Shown: positions 7,668 to 16,987 of the stretch, piece by piece
How positions within the stretch are numbered: position 1 is the stretch's first letter
Layout: the number at the start of each line of letters is the position of its first letter
Source: UBA1206 sp045600105
GTDB lineage: Bacteria > Bacillota > Clostridia > Oscillospirales > CAG-382
Assembly (NCBI GenBank): GCA_045600105.1
Contig: JAZRXG010000034.1
Span: 1-64,000, forward strand
DNA: 64,000 nucleotides
Direction of reading: 5' to 3'
Made by a program: the position numbers and the translations under genes
Notes under the pieces: model-generated
The model's database searches: none
The model's input: only the letters and a program-made list of their open reading frames with translations
Told to the model about the DNA's origin: nothing

Positions 7668-8978
7668 ATGGGACTTATTCAAGCAGGACTCGGTGCTCTC
7701 GGCGGAACACTTGCCGATCAGTGGAAGGAGTTTTTCTACTGTGACGCTCTCGACAGCGATACCCTCGTCGTAAAAGGACAGAAACGCGTATCCGGCCGTT
7801 CTTCCAACACCAAGGGCAACGATAATATCATTTCCAACGGTTCTCTCATCGCCGTTGCCGACGGACAGTGCATGATCATCGTCGAGCAGGGCAAGATCGT
7901 CGAAGTCTGCGCCGAACCGGGCGAATTCAAATACGATACTTCCACGGAGCCTTCCATCTTCGCGGGCAGCCTCGGCAAGAGCATAATCGAAACCTTCAAG
8001 ACCATCGGCAAACGCTTTACCTTCGGCGGCGACACCGGCAAGGATCAGAGAGTTTACTACTTCAACACCAAAGAGATACCCAACAACAAGTTCGGTACCG
8101 CTTCTCCCGTTCCTTTCAAGGTAGTCATCAACGAACAGCTCGGCTACAAGCTTTCCGTTGACCTCCGCTGCAACGGTATCTATTCCTACAAGATCGTCGA
8201 CCCGCTTCTTTTCTACACCCACGTAAGCGGCAACGTATCCAATGAATACAACCGCAGCGAAATAGACAGCATCCTCAAGGGCGAGCTCGTCATGGCTCTT
8301 CAGCCCGCTCTCGCGACCCTTTCCGCGAAAGGCGTTTCCTATGACCAGATCCCCGCTCACAATATGGAAGTACGCGACGCTCTCAACGAAGTCCTCAAGA
8401 CCGAATGGGGCAAACGCGGACTTGAAGTATACTCCATGAACCTCGGCGTTCCTTCCATCCCCGAAGAACAGAGAAAGAAGATAACCGAATGGGAAGAGAC
8501 CGCCATGACTCTCGATACCCGTACCGCTGCCGCCCGTATGGTAGGCGGAACGGTCACCGCCATGAACACCGCTGCCGGCAACGAAGGCGGCGCCATGAAC
8601 GGCTTCATCGGTCTCAATATGGCTCAGGGCGTAGGCGGAGCTACCGCTGCTCAGCTCTATAATATGGCTGCAAATCAGCCTTCACCCGCTGCTCCCGCCG
8701 CTCCCGCCGCTGCCGGCTGGACCTGCTCCTGCGGCGCTGCCGGCAACACCGGCAAATTCTGCGGCGAATGCGGCGCTCCCAAACCCGCCGACGGCTGGAA
8801 ATGCGCCTGCGGTGCCGTCAACAAAGGCAAATTCTGCTCCGAATGCGGCGCGAAGAAGCCTTCCGACGCTCCTCTTTACAAATGCGACAAGTGCGGCTGG
8901 GAACCCGAAGACCCCGCAAATCCTCCCAAGTTCTGCCCGCAGTGCGGCGACCGTTTTGACGAAAAAGATATAAAGTAA
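7668..8978 (+). CDS. YdjI-like SPFH protein with zinc ribbons
   Basis: 436 residues. The N-terminal two-thirds is the SPFH domain of the YdjI ('virion core protein') type, with no signal peptide. A helical part rich in Ala/Met/Gly (about 275-340) leads to three Cys-rich zinc-ribbon units near the C-terminus (CSCGAAGNTGKFCGECG, CACGAVNKGKFCSECG, and a CDKC...CPQCG unit). In Bacillus subtilis YdjI is a membrane-associated stress protein encoded with YdjG, and the same pair is present here with the zinc-ribbon membrane gene 19 bp downstream. A cytoplasmic scaffold at the membrane is inferred. The codon use (TCC, CTC, GTT) resembles that of the ribosomal genes in this window, so high expression is likely. 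Confidence 0.88.
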   Translation: MGLIQAGLGALGGTLADQWKEFFYCDALDSDTLVVKGQKRVSGRSSNTKGNDNIISNGSLIAVADGQCMIIVEQGKIVEVCAEPGEFKYDTSTEPSIFAGSLGKSIIETFKTIGKRFTFGGDTGKDQRVYYFNTKEIPNNKFGTASPVPFKVVINEQLGYKLSVDLRCNGIYSYKIVDPLLFYTHVSGNVSNEYNRSEIDSILKGELVMALQPALATLSAKGVSYDQIPAHNMEVRDALNEVLKTEWGKRGLEVYSMNLGVPSIPEEQRKKITEWEETAMTLDTRTAAARMVGGTVTAMNTAAGNEGGAMNGFIGLNMAQGVGGATAAQLYNMAANQPSPAAPAAPAAAGWTCSCGAAGNTGKFCGECGAPKPADGWKCACGAVNKGKFCSECGAKKPSDAPLYKCDKCGWEPEDPANPPKFCPQCGDRFDEKDIK

Positions 8979-8997
8979 TACATACGGCTTTTTGATT

Positions 8998-10101
8998 ATG
9001 GAAGAAAACGAATACGAAGGCGGTTATTCTCCGAATATAGTCGGCACCATGGACGCCACCGACAAAAAATGCGATTCCTGCGGTGCGACCATGATCTACG
9101 ACCCGTCAAAGGGAATGTTGTTCTGCGAATACTGCGGCTCTACCCGTAAGATCGAAGTGAACGAGCCCGAGCTGCTGCTCGAGACCGACCTTGAAAAAGC
9201 CGGGGATTACGGCAACCACGATTGGGGAAAAGGGACGAAATCCATAATCTGCGAATCGTGCGGAGCTGAATCGATCTATGACGAGCTCAAGATAGCCGAC
9301 GTCTGCCCCTACTGCGGTTCGACTCTCGTCACCGAAGCGGGCGCTTCCGACGCTATGGCTCCGGGCGGAGTCTGCGGCTTCAGGGTCACCGCAAAGGAAG
9401 CGGCGGCAAAATTTACCAAATGGATCAAAAAGCGTATCTACGCTCCGGGCATCGTCCGCAAGAGCGCGAAGGCAGATGCTTTTCAGGGCGTATATCTTCC
9501 GTTCTGGACTTTTGACACCGACACTCACAGCTTCTTTACGGCACGGTACGGCATCGACCGTACCGTCACCGTGAACGGCAAAACGCAGACGAGGACCGAC
9601 TGGTACAGCGTCAACGGGAACTACGACAGGTTTTTCGACGACGTTCTCGTCCCCGGGACTTCAAGGTACGACGGCAAGACCCTGCGTCAGATCGAGCCGT
9701 ACGACACCGCGTCTGCCGTGCTCTATAAGCCCGAGTATCTCGCGGGCTTCATTGCCGAAAGATATTCGGTCGGACTCAACGACGCCTGGACGGGCGGCAG
9801 AGACCGCATAAGCACCACACTCAAAGGGCTTATCGAATCCGAGATAAAGAACGAAAAGCATGCCGACCGCGTTGAAAACCTCAGCGTGACCACCGAGCAC
9901 AAAAACGTGAAATTCAAGTATATCCTGCTTCCCGTGTGGCTTTCGAGCTTCAAATATAAGGAGAAGATATACAATTTCATGGTGAACGGACAGACCGGAA
10001 AGGTCGGCGGACGTTTCCCCGTGGCAAAGTGGAAGGTCGTTCTCACCGTTCTCGGCGTTCTCGGACTCATCGCGCTCCTTGTCTGGCTCGGAACGCGATA
10101 A
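8998..10101 (+). CDS. YdjG-like zinc-ribbon membrane protein
   Basis: About 367 residues from ATG 8998 (an in-frame TTG at 8992 is less likely). Two zinc ribbons open the protein: CDSCGA...CEYCGS (about 20-45) and CESCGA...CPYCGS (about 80-110). A mixed beta domain (about 150-310) follows, and a single C-terminal membrane helix (about 345-363) ends in a basic residue. Ribbons in the cytoplasm with a tail anchor match YdjG of the B. subtilis ydjGHI set. It lies directly behind the YdjI-like SPFH gene and is probably its membrane partner. The biochemical role is unknown. Confidence 0.82.
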   Translation: MEENEYEGGYSPNIVGTMDATDKKCDSCGATMIYDPSKGMLFCEYCGSTRKIEVNEPELLLETDLEKAGDYGNHDWGKGTKSIICESCGAESIYDELKIADVCPYCGSTLVTEAGASDAMAPGGVCGFRVTAKEAAAKFTKWIKKRIYAPGIVRKSAKADAFQGVYLPFWTFDTDTHSFFTARYGIDRTVTVNGKTQTRTDWYSVNGNYDRFFDDVLVPGTSRYDGKTLRQIEPYDTASAVLYKPEYLAGFIAERYSVGLNDAWTGGRDRISTTLKGLIESEIKNEKHADRVENLSVTTEHKNVKFKYILLPVWLSSFKYKEKIYNFMVNGQTGKVGGRFPVAKWKVVLTVLGVLGLIALLVWLGTR

Positions 10102-10132
10102 TACGCGATAATAAATAATAAAGGATATAAAT

Positions 10133-11857
10133 ATGAAGAAACTTATTTCCGTATTTATTTCCGTATTGATGCTGTGCGCCTGCTTTGCGGGCGCATTGGC
10201 TTATGCGGAGAATCAGCTCGTTCTCGGCGTGAACGCCGTCAACGGCACACTCGGCGAAGGCCATTCGCTCATCTTCACACGCAAGAACGGCACGTTCGTT
10301 TCGACCTCGTCCGCGGGACTCTGCTGGTGGCGCTCCGCGACGTTTGAATGGAGCGACGACGCCGACGCCTATATAGTCACGAGCGTGGACCTCACCGTCG
10401 ACGGAACGAACGGCAAGAACAATTACGTTCCCGAAAACGGCTTCGTCCTGCTCGTCAACATCGGCAACGATTACGGCAATATCAATTACATCAACAAGCT
10501 TTCCACCGATACCTACAACAAACTCGCAGAGCTCAACGTCGGAGACAAGGCGTACCTCACCGGCATCGACCTCGCGAAGGGGACGGTGCAGACGTCGGGC
10601 GGAAAGCATTACGACAAGGATTTCACCTCCGACGGCAGGATATACATCGGCGAAAAGCCCGAAGGCGTTGAGATATACCGTCCCGACACGTCGCTCCCTC
10701 AGCTCGAAAGCGTCGTTCTTCCCGAAGCGGGAAGCGTTATACGCACCGACGGCATCAGGGTCGAATGGGAGGGCGTCGACGGAGCGGACGAATACGTCGT
10801 GACCGTCAACACGTCCACCGTCATAACCGACGGTACGGTCATCGTCAACGGCGTCAAAACCAAGGAAACGTCGTACACAGTAGACGCGTCGAAGCTCAAA
10901 GCGGGCTGCAAATACACCGTAACCGTCACTGCGGCGGGCAGCGGCAAACGCCCGTCGGTAGGGACGAGACGCACTTATTTCGTCGTCAGCGAAAAATGTG
11001 CCTCGAGCCCGTTCCTCGGCAAAAAAATAGTCGCCTTCGGCGACTCGCTCACGGCGTTCACCGGCTGGGTCTCGATGCTTTCCGGTGAACTCGGTACCGA
11101 GATAATCAATTCGGGCGTCGGCGGCGACAAGACGACCGAGGCGCTCGCACGCATAAAGACCGACGTCATCGACAAGTCGCCCGACATCGTCATCATGATG
11201 TTCGGCATGAACGACCAGGCGACGAAGATAAGCAGCAATACGCCGCTCGTCAGCCTTAAACAGTACGAAAAGAATTACCGCAAAATGATAAATATGATAC
11301 ACGACGCGGGAGCGGACATCGTGCTGATGACCGGCAACAACGTCTGTACCGACAGCGGGTACTACGTCAAGGGGCAATACGACCTCGACTACGGTACCGG
11401 CAGCCTGAACAACTATTTCGACGTCATACGGAAGCTCGCCGACGAGTACAACCTCAACCTCATCGATATGAACAAGCTCATTTCGGAAGAGGGAATAAAG
11501 GATTCGGTCATCTGCGCGTCCGGCGACGGAATACATCTTTCGACCAAAGGACAGGAAAAGTATACCGAATGGATATCGGATTATATGTATAACGAATATA
11601 CCGAAAAGCCGTTCGTTCCCGACTCCGACCACGCACCGAAAGAAGAAAGCAAAGAAGAGCCGGAAGAGATATCCGAAGAAGCTTCCTCTGAAGAAAGCGC
11701 CGCTTCTTCGGAATCGAAAACCGATACGTCGGCGGAAAATTCGTCAACGCAGACAAAAGAAAACAGCAAAGGTGGTCTTAACTTGCCGGTCGTAATAATC
11801 TCGGTAATAATCGTCGCGTTCCTCACTTATCTGTGCTTCTCGAAACCCAAGAAATAA
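10133..11857 (+). CDS. Cell-surface SGNH/GDSL hydrolase
   Basis: 574 residues. A signal peptide (1-25), an uncharacterised beta domain, and a fibronectin-III-like module (about 180-285) lead to an SGNH hydrolase domain. The catalytic Ser is S305 in FGDSLTA. Block II Gly is in GVGGDKT, block III is FGMNDQ, and the Asp/His pair is D465/H468 in DGIHLS. The tail has a Glu/Ser-rich stalk (about 505-545), one membrane helix and a KPKK end, so the enzyme is held on the outside of the cell. Such enzymes remove acyl groups from glycans or lipids; the substrate is unknown. It is 31 bp behind the YdjG-like gene and may share its transcript. Confidence 0.88.
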   Translation: MKKLISVFISVLMLCACFAGALAYAENQLVLGVNAVNGTLGEGHSLIFTRKNGTFVSTSSAGLCWWRSATFEWSDDADAYIVTSVDLTVDGTNGKNNYVPENGFVLLVNIGNDYGNINYINKLSTDTYNKLAELNVGDKAYLTGIDLAKGTVQTSGGKHYDKDFTSDGRIYIGEKPEGVEIYRPDTSLPQLESVVLPEAGSVIRTDGIRVEWEGVDGADEYVVTVNTSTVITDGTVIVNGVKTKETSYTVDASKLKAGCKYTVTVTAAGSGKRPSVGTRRTYFVVSEKCASSPFLGKKIVAFGDSLTAFTGWVSMLSGELGTEIINSGVGGDKTTEALARIKTDVIDKSPDIVIMMFGMNDQATKISSNTPLVSLKQYEKNYRKMINMIHDAGADIVLMTGNNVCTDSGYYVKGQYDLDYGTGSLNNYFDVIRKLADEYNLNLIDMNKLISEEGIKDSVICASGDGIHLSTKGQEKYTEWISDYMYNEYTEKPFVPDSDHAPKEESKEEPEEISEEASSEESAASSESKTDTSAENSSTQTKENSKGGLNLPVVIISVIIVAFLTYLCFSKPKK

Positions 11858-11871
11858 TAAAACGAACAAAA

Positions 11872-11906
11872 AATTCCCGGTATGCCGTAAAGCATATCGG
11901 GAATTT
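11872..11906. terminator. Bidirectional terminator between convergent genes
   Basis: A 12-14 bp stem (11872-11885 with 11892-11905) is flanked by an A-run on the left and TTTT on the right. It serves both the SGNH hydrolase and nagB. Confidence 0.85.
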
Positions 11907-11919
11907 TCGGTTTGTCGTT

Positions 11920-12642
11920 TTAGCCTTCGTAAGCTGCTTTGTCGACGATAAGGGTAACGTCGGCGTGAGCGAGAAGAAGAGTGCCGGGGCAGGAAGTGGT
12001 GATTCTGCCGGAGAGCATCTTTTCGATAACGGGATGTTTGACTTTGCCGTTGGCAAGAACGATGATCTTGCGGGCTTTCATGATGGAGCCGATACCCATG
12101 GTCACCGCGTGAGTGGGAACGTCAGCCTTGGAAGCGAAGAAACGGGAGTTGGCCTGGATGGTGCTTTCGGTAAGAGCGGTCTTGTGGGTGCCGGCATAGA
12201 GCTCTTCTTCCGGTTCATTGAAAGCGATGTGACCGTTGGGGCCGAGGCCGAGGACCTGAAGATCGATCCCGCCCGCTGCTTCGATGGCGGCGTCGTAAGC
12301 TTTGCCCATTTCATCGGGATCGGCTGCGAGACCGTCGGGAACGTGGGTCTTTGCTTTGTCGATGTCGATGTGGTCAAAGAGGTTGTGGTTCATAAAATAA
12401 CGGTAGGACTGATCGTGTTCGGGAGCGAGGGGATAATACTCGTCGAGGTTGTAGGAAGTGACGTCCTTGAAGGTGATCTCGCCGGCTTTGTTGAGGCGGC
12501 GGAGCTCTTCGTACATGCCTACGGGAGTGGATCCGGTAGCAAGACCGAGAACGCAGTCGGGTTTCTTTTTGAGGAGGTCGGCGATTATGTTGGCACCGGC
12601 TTTGGACATTTCCTCATAGTTTTCGCAAACGATGATTTTCAT
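11920..12642 (-). CDS. nagB: Glucosamine-6-phosphate deaminase
   Basis: 240 residues, the usual bacterial NagB length. It converts glucosamine-6-phosphate to fructose-6-phosphate and ammonia, the last step of amino-sugar breakdown. Visible marks are LGLATGSTPVGMY (phosphate loop, about 35-47), the NLDEYYPL motif with the catalytic Asp, GLGPNGHIAFNEP with the catalytic His, and SCPGTLLLAHADV near the end. I chose ATG 12642, which follows TTGGAGGAA; a longer frame to 12687 would overlap the upstream gene and lacks family similarity. It ends at a shared terminator. No nagA lies nearby. Confidence 0.96.
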   Translation of the reverse strand: MKIIVCENYEEMSKAGANIIADLLKKKPDCVLGLATGSTPVGMYEELRRLNKAGEITFKDVTSYNLDEYYPLAPEHDQSYRYFMNHNLFDHIDIDKAKTHVPDGLAADPDEMGKAYDAAIEAAGGIDLQVLGLGPNGHIAFNEPEEELYAGTHKTALTESTIQANSRFFASKADVPTHAVTMGIGSIMKARKIIVLANGKVKHPVIEKMLSGRITTSCPGTLLLAHADVTLIVDKAAYEG

Positions 12643-12683
12643 AATAAATTCCTCCAATTTATATATTTTTGAAAATTGCTTGT

Positions 12684-13901
12684 TCAATTGTCGTCATCAT
12701 CGACGGGGCCTCTTGAGACGCGGCGTACGAATACGACCGTAAGGAGGGCGATGAGCACGATTATCACGGCACCGAGCCACCACATTTTGTTTCTGACGGG
12801 GGCTGAGTCGGTGAAGACGTCGTCGGATTCTTCGCTTTTTTCGGAAGAAGACGGTTCGTCGCTTTCGGATGTGCTTCCGGCGGCGGACTGCTCGGCGTCA
12901 GACGTTTCTTCGGATTCTTCGGGGACGGAAGATTCTTCCGCCGCGGAAGATTCTTCGGGGGTGCTGCTTTCTTCTGCGCTCGGTTCGGCGGAAGGCTCTT
13001 CACTCGGTTCAACGGAAGGTTCTTCGGACGGTTCGACGGAAGGTTCCTCACTCGGTTCTTCAGAGGGTTCCTCGCTCGGTTCTTCGGACGGTTCTTCCGA
13101 AACGGGCTCGTCCTTGTCCTTGCCGTAGTAGGGAAGCTCTTCGTCGTCGGTAAGTTTAAGAGCGTCGAGACTTACGCGGACCGCGGGACGCACGCCGTAG
13201 GTCTTCATCGTGACGAAATGACCGTAGGTGCTCGCGTAGCCGGTGTTTGCGACGTTGCAGACGTTGCCGTCGTCGATGCCCATCGTTCTGCACCACCAGA
13301 AGCCGGTTTTGAGGAAGTCCTGCGTGTAACCGCCTTTCGCGGCTGCCGCGGGAGTGTAGAAGCTTATCATATCAAGGTTGATGTACGCTTCCTCGCCGTC
13401 GTATTTATACAGCTTCATGTATCCGCCTTCGGCGTAGTGAAGGTACGACGTCGCTTCATCATAGGAGAGCAGGAACACGTAATCTTCGGTATCGTTTCCG
13501 TTGTCCGTGTCGTATTTGGGGTTTTTGTCGGCACTGACTTCTGACAGCGCGATCGAGGTCTGCTCGTCGGACGAGAACGCCGTTTCGAAGAAATAGGAGT
13601 TGAGCCAGCTTCTGAGGAGGGAATCCTCCCAGTATACACCGTTTTTGTCATTGTACTGACCGACATCGAGTATATACCACGAAAGGAGAAGTGCCGTACC
13701 GTTTCCTTCGTCGATCGAAAGGACGCGCCATTTTATGTCCTCGGCTCCGTTTGAATCTTTTCCGTCCTGCTCGTATCTGCCGAACAGCACCGTGTCGCCG
13801 ACGCTTATTTCACCGTCGGCAGCGGCGTAAGGCACGAACAGAGCGGTAAAGGTCTGAAAGACGAGAAGAAGCGAAACGAGTATCGTTAGAGTTTTTTTCA
13901 T
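12684..13901 (-). CDS. DUF6273 surface protein with EPSE stalk
   Basis: 405 residues. A signal peptide (about 1-27) is followed by a globular domain (30-250) with the features I associate with DUF6273: FGRYEQD, IKWRVLS, SLLRSWLN, a GFWWCRT block and YGVRPAVRVSLDAL. Then comes a stalk of about 100 residues dominated by EPSE repeats, a membrane helix (about 375-395) and a short basic-acidic tail. So the domain is displayed on the cell surface. Function is unknown; some family members resemble formylglycine/C-lectin folds. A sigma-A promoter is seen at 13938-13966. nagB follows after 41 bp. Confidence 0.8.
   Translation of the reverse strand: MKKTLTILVSLLLVFQTFTALFVPYAAADGEISVGDTVLFGRYEQDGKDSNGAEDIKWRVLSIDEGNGTALLLSWYILDVGQYNDKNGVYWEDSLLRSWLNSYFFETAFSSDEQTSIALSEVSADKNPKYDTDNGNDTEDYVFLLSYDEATSYLHYAEGGYMKLYKYDGEEAYINLDMISFYTPAAAAKGGYTQDFLKTGFWWCRTMGIDDGNVCNVANTGYASTYGHFVTMKTYGVRPAVRVSLDALKLTDDEELPYYGKDKDEPVSEEPSEEPSEEPSEEPSEEPSVEPSEEPSVEPSEEPSAEPSAEESSTPEESSAAEESSVPEESEETSDAEQSAAGSTSESDEPSSSEKSEESDDVFTDSAPVRNKMWWLGAVIIVLIALLTVVFVRRVSRGPVDDDDN
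12990..13105 (-). repeat. Degenerate 12-bp tandem repeats coding EPSE
   Basis: Repeating 12-24 bp units on the minus strand encode the Glu-Pro-Ser-Glu stalk of the DUF6273 protein. Repeat number is a likely point of length variation. Confidence 0.7.
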
Positions 13902-13937
13902 TTTCGTTATTACACCTTTGCATAAATTAACAAGTAT

Positions 13938-13966
13938 ATATTATCACAATGATTCGTCAAAGTCAA
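13938..13966 (-). promoter_or_regulatory. Promoter of the DUF6273 gene with 0A-box-like site
   Basis: -35 TTGACT (13966-13961) and -10 TAATAT (13943-13938) with a 17-bp spacer. The sequence TGACGAA (13959-13953 on the minus strand), matching the Spo0A box consensus TGNCGAA, lies directly after the -35. Confidence 0.6.
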
Positions 13967-14090
13967 CCGTATTTTGCCTTATCGGTGACTTTTTTGTCAT
14001 CTTGCGGCGCGAATGACGCCGGATGACGTTCCAAAACGCAAATAAAAAAACTTTTTGCATAACAAAAATCAAAATTATGCAAAAATACTA

Positions 14091-14118
14091 TTGCAAATTT
14101 CAAATTTGGTGTTATAAT
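14091..14118 (+). promoter_or_regulatory. sigma-A promoter of asnS
   Basis: -35 TTGCAA (14091-14096), -10 TATAAT (14113-14118), 16-bp spacer, 40 bp before the asnS start. Confidence 0.8.
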
Positions 14119-14157
14119 CACTATTACGTTTTGCAATTTATGAAAGGAGATATATAT

Positions 14158-15564
14158 ATGTCAGTCAAAAAAGACCTCACCAAGGTCGCATCTATCTTTG
14201 CGGCCCCCGCGGATTTTGCCGACAAGACCGTAACAGTCGGCGGTTGGATAAGGAACAGCCGTTTTTCCAACGCCTTCGGCTTCATCGAGCTCAACGACGG
14301 CACCTGCTTCAAGCCCGTCCAGATAGTCGCAGAGGATAACGTACTTAATAATTATAAAGAGATCTCAAAGCAGAATATCGGCGCATCCCTCAAGGTAACG
14401 GGCACTCTCGTGCTCACGCCCGAGTCCAAGCAGCCGTTTGAGATAAAGGCTTCCGAAATCGAAGTCACCGGTACCTCCACTCCCGATTATCCCCTCCAGC
14501 CCAAAAAACATTCACTCGAATTCCTGCGTTCCGTCGCACACCTCCGTCCGCGCGCCAATACCTTCAACGCCGTGTTCAGAGTGCGTTCGACCGCCGCGCA
14601 GGGGATACACGACTTCTTTGCCAAGAACGGCTTCGTTTACGTCAACACGCCCATAGTCACCGCGAGCGACTGCGAAGGTGCCGGCGAAATGTTCCGCCTC
14701 ACCACCCTCGACATCAACGATCCTCCCCGTCTCGAGGACGGAAGCGTCGATTTTTCCAAGGACTTCTTCGGCAAGCCCGCCAACCTCACCGTTTCGGGTC
14801 AGCTCGAGGCAGAGTGCTTCGCGCTCGCCTTCTCCAACGTCTACACGTTCGGTCCCACCTTCAGAGCGGAAGTTTCCAACACCCCGCGTCACGCCGCGGA
14901 ATTCTGGATGATCGAGCCCGAAATGGCGTTTGCCGACCTCGAAGACTATATGAACACCGCGGAAGCGATGACCAAGTACGCCATCAGATACGTTATGGAA
15001 AGATGCCCGCAGGAGCTCGAATTCTTCAACAAATTCGTCGATAAGGGACTTCTCGAAAGACTCGAGCTCATCGTCAGCTCCGATTTCGGCAGGATCACCT
15101 ATACGGAAGCCGTCGAGCTTCTTTCCAAAGCCGACGTCAAATTCGATTATCCCGTGTACTGGGGCTGCGACCTGCAGACCGAGCACGAAAGATATCTTAC
15201 CGAAAAGATATTCAAAAAACCCGTTTTCGTCACCGACTATCCCAAGGAGATCAAGGCGTTCTACATGCGCATGAACGACGACGGCAAGACCGTTGCCGCT
15301 GCCGATATGCTCGTTCCCGGCGTCGGTGAACTCATCGGCGGCTCGCAGAGAGAAGAAAGACTCGACTACCTTGAAAAGAGGATCGCCGAGCTCGGACTCA
15401 GGAAAGAAGACTACTGGTGGTATCTTGAGCTTCGCAAATACGGCGGAGTCAAACACGCCGGCTACGGTCTCGGCTTCGAGCGCCTCATCATGTACATCAC
15501 CGGCATGTCCAACATTCGTGACGTCGAAGCGTTCCCCAGAACGTCCGGCAGCGCCGAATTCTGA
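14158..15564 (+). CDS. asnS: Asparaginyl-tRNA synthetase
   Basis: 468 residues from ATG 14158, which follows AAAGGAG. An in-frame extension to 14023 runs through the promoter and is rejected. The N-terminal OB-fold anticodon-binding domain carries VGGWIRNSR (about 23-31). The class II catalytic domain shows motif 2 TFRAEVSNTPRHAAEFWMIE and motif 3 GLGFERLIMYITGM near the C-terminus. It charges tRNA-Asn in the cytoplasm. Length is normal. A single sigma-A promoter lies upstream; a tRNA-type T-box leader was not seen. Confidence 0.96.
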   Translation: MSVKKDLTKVASIFAAPADFADKTVTVGGWIRNSRFSNAFGFIELNDGTCFKPVQIVAEDNVLNNYKEISKQNIGASLKVTGTLVLTPESKQPFEIKASEIEVTGTSTPDYPLQPKKHSLEFLRSVAHLRPRANTFNAVFRVRSTAAQGIHDFFAKNGFVYVNTPIVTASDCEGAGEMFRLTTLDINDPPRLEDGSVDFSKDFFGKPANLTVSGQLEAECFALAFSNVYTFGPTFRAEVSNTPRHAAEFWMIEPEMAFADLEDYMNTAEAMTKYAIRYVMERCPQELEFFNKFVDKGLLERLELIVSSDFGRITYTEAVELLSKADVKFDYPVYWGCDLQTEHERYLTEKIFKKPVFVTDYPKEIKAFYMRMNDDGKTVAAADMLVPGVGELIGGSQREERLDYLEKRIAELGLRKEDYWWYLELRKYGGVKHAGYGLGFERLIMYITGMSNIRDVEAFPRTSGSAEF

Positions 15565-15646
15565 TAAAACACGTCTTTTACGGGACCAAAGCGTGACCCG
15601 CTCCGCTTTCCGGCTCGCACATAATCAATTTTGGAGATGAATCGCA

Positions 15647-16858
15647 TTGGACCTCAAATCACTTGAAAAACAGTACAACGAATATAAAAAAAGCGGCAAG
15701 GCGCTCGATATGTCGAGAGGGAAACCGTCGACCAAGCAGCTCGACAACCTTTCCGCGCTGCTTACCGAAATATCGGACAACGAAGACTGCTATTCCGAAA
15801 ACGGTATGGACTGCCGTAACTACGGATGCCTCGAAGGCATCCCAGAGGCAAAGCGTATGTTCGCGAACGTTCTCGGCGTAAAGCCCGAAAACGTCATCGT
15901 ATGCGGCAACTCGAGCCTCAATATCATGTATGATACCATTTCCACCATATTCATGTTCGGCTTCAAGGGCTGCGAGCCCTGGAGCAGACAGGAAAAGCGC
16001 AAATTCCTCTGCCCCGTACCGGGTTACGACCGTCATTTCGCCATAACCGAGCTTTTCGGCTTCGAAATGATACCCGTCCCGATGCTTGAGGACGGCCCCG
16101 ATATGGAGGTCGTAAGAAAATACGCCGAAAACGACGACACCGTCAAGGGTATATGGTGCGTTCCCAAATATTCCAACCCCACCGGCGTCACCTTCTCCGA
16201 CAGAGTCGTAAAGGAATTCGCGTCCCTTTCTCCCGCCGCAAAGGATTTCGTCGTGATGTGGGACAACGCCTACGCGGTCCACGACCTCACGAGCACTCCC
16301 GACAAGCTGCTTTCCATTCTCCCCGAAGCCGAAAAGAACGGCAGGGAAGATATGATATTCCAGTTCACCTCCACGTCGAAGATCTCGTGGTCGGGCGCCG
16401 GCATATCCTGTACCGCCATGAGCGAATCGAACAAAAAGTGGTTCCTTAAGGTAATGGGCGTCAAGACCATCGGCTACGACAAGCTCGCCATGCTCAGACA
16501 CGCGAGGATGCTCAACGCGCATCTTCCCGAGATAATGGCGCGCCACGCCGCCGTGATCTACCCCAAGTTCGAACTTTGCTACAAATATTTCGACGTTCTC
16601 GCCCGTGAAGTCGAAGGCTTCCGTTTCTCGAAGCCCAACGGCGGGTATTTCATCAACGTATACGTCAAGCCCGGAAAAGCCAAGAAAATAGTTTCTCTCG
16701 CCGCAGAAGCGGGACTCAAGCTCACGTCCGCGGGCGCTTCGTTCCCTTACGGAAAAGACCCCGAAGACAGCAACATCCGCATAGCGCCGACGTATCCGTC
16801 CATCGAAAACCTCGAAGACGCTCTCAAACTGTTCTCGGTCTGCGTCAGACTCGCGTGA
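15647..16858 (+). CDS. Aspartate-type aminotransferase (class Ic)
   Basis: 403 residues of the PLP-dependent fold type I. The PLP lysine is in STSKISWSGAG (about residue 246). SNPTGVTFSD and WDNAYAVHDL are the cofactor-contacting motifs, and a C-terminal Arg in SNIRIAPTYPS would bind the substrate carboxylate. These features and the length fit the small AspT/'aspartate aminotransferase Ic' branch rather than classical AspC. The start is TTG 15647 with GGAG 10 nt upstream; the nearby ATG is out of frame. It ends at its own terminator and may be transcribed from asnS, 82 bp upstream. Confidence 0.88.
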   Translation: MDLKSLEKQYNEYKKSGKALDMSRGKPSTKQLDNLSALLTEISDNEDCYSENGMDCRNYGCLEGIPEAKRMFANVLGVKPENVIVCGNSSLNIMYDTISTIFMFGFKGCEPWSRQEKRKFLCPVPGYDRHFAITELFGFEMIPVPMLEDGPDMEVVRKYAENDDTVKGIWCVPKYSNPTGVTFSDRVVKEFASLSPAAKDFVVMWDNAYAVHDLTSTPDKLLSILPEAEKNGREDMIFQFTSTSKISWSGAGISCTAMSESNKKWFLKVMGVKTIGYDKLAMLRHARMLNAHLPEIMARHAAVIYPKFELCYKYFDVLAREVEGFRFSKPNGGYFINVYVKPGKAKKIVSLAAEAGLKLTSAGASFPYGKDPEDSNIRIAPTYPSIENLEDALKLFSVCVRLA

Positions 16859-16863
16859 TTACA

Positions 16864-16905
16864 AAAGCTTTGCTGCCGCTTTGCGCGGCGGCGGAGCTTT
16901 TTTTG
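16864..16905 (+). terminator. Rho-independent terminator
   Basis: GC-rich stem with arms around the loop TTTG, starting AAAGCT and ending GGAGC, then a seven-T run. It follows the aminotransferase stop by five bases. Confidence 0.9.
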
Positions 16906-16926
16906 TTTGTTTTGGCGCGTAAATAC

Positions 16927-16955
16927 TTGAAATCGAATCGCGGATATGTTATAAT
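16927..16955 (+). promoter_or_regulatory. sigma-A promoter of the DUF4855 glycan operon
   Basis: -35 TTGAAA (16927-16932), -10 TATAAT (16950-16955), 17-bp spacer. It is the only clear promoter before the four-gene run that follows. Confidence 0.82.
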
Positions 16956-16987
16956 TAAATCAAATAAACAAAGAATGGGTGATAAGT

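Noticed and set aside
12643..12687. Longer NagB start
   Set aside because: It would overlap the DUF6273 stop, and MKIIVCENYEEM from 12642 is the family's start with TTGGAGGAA upstream.
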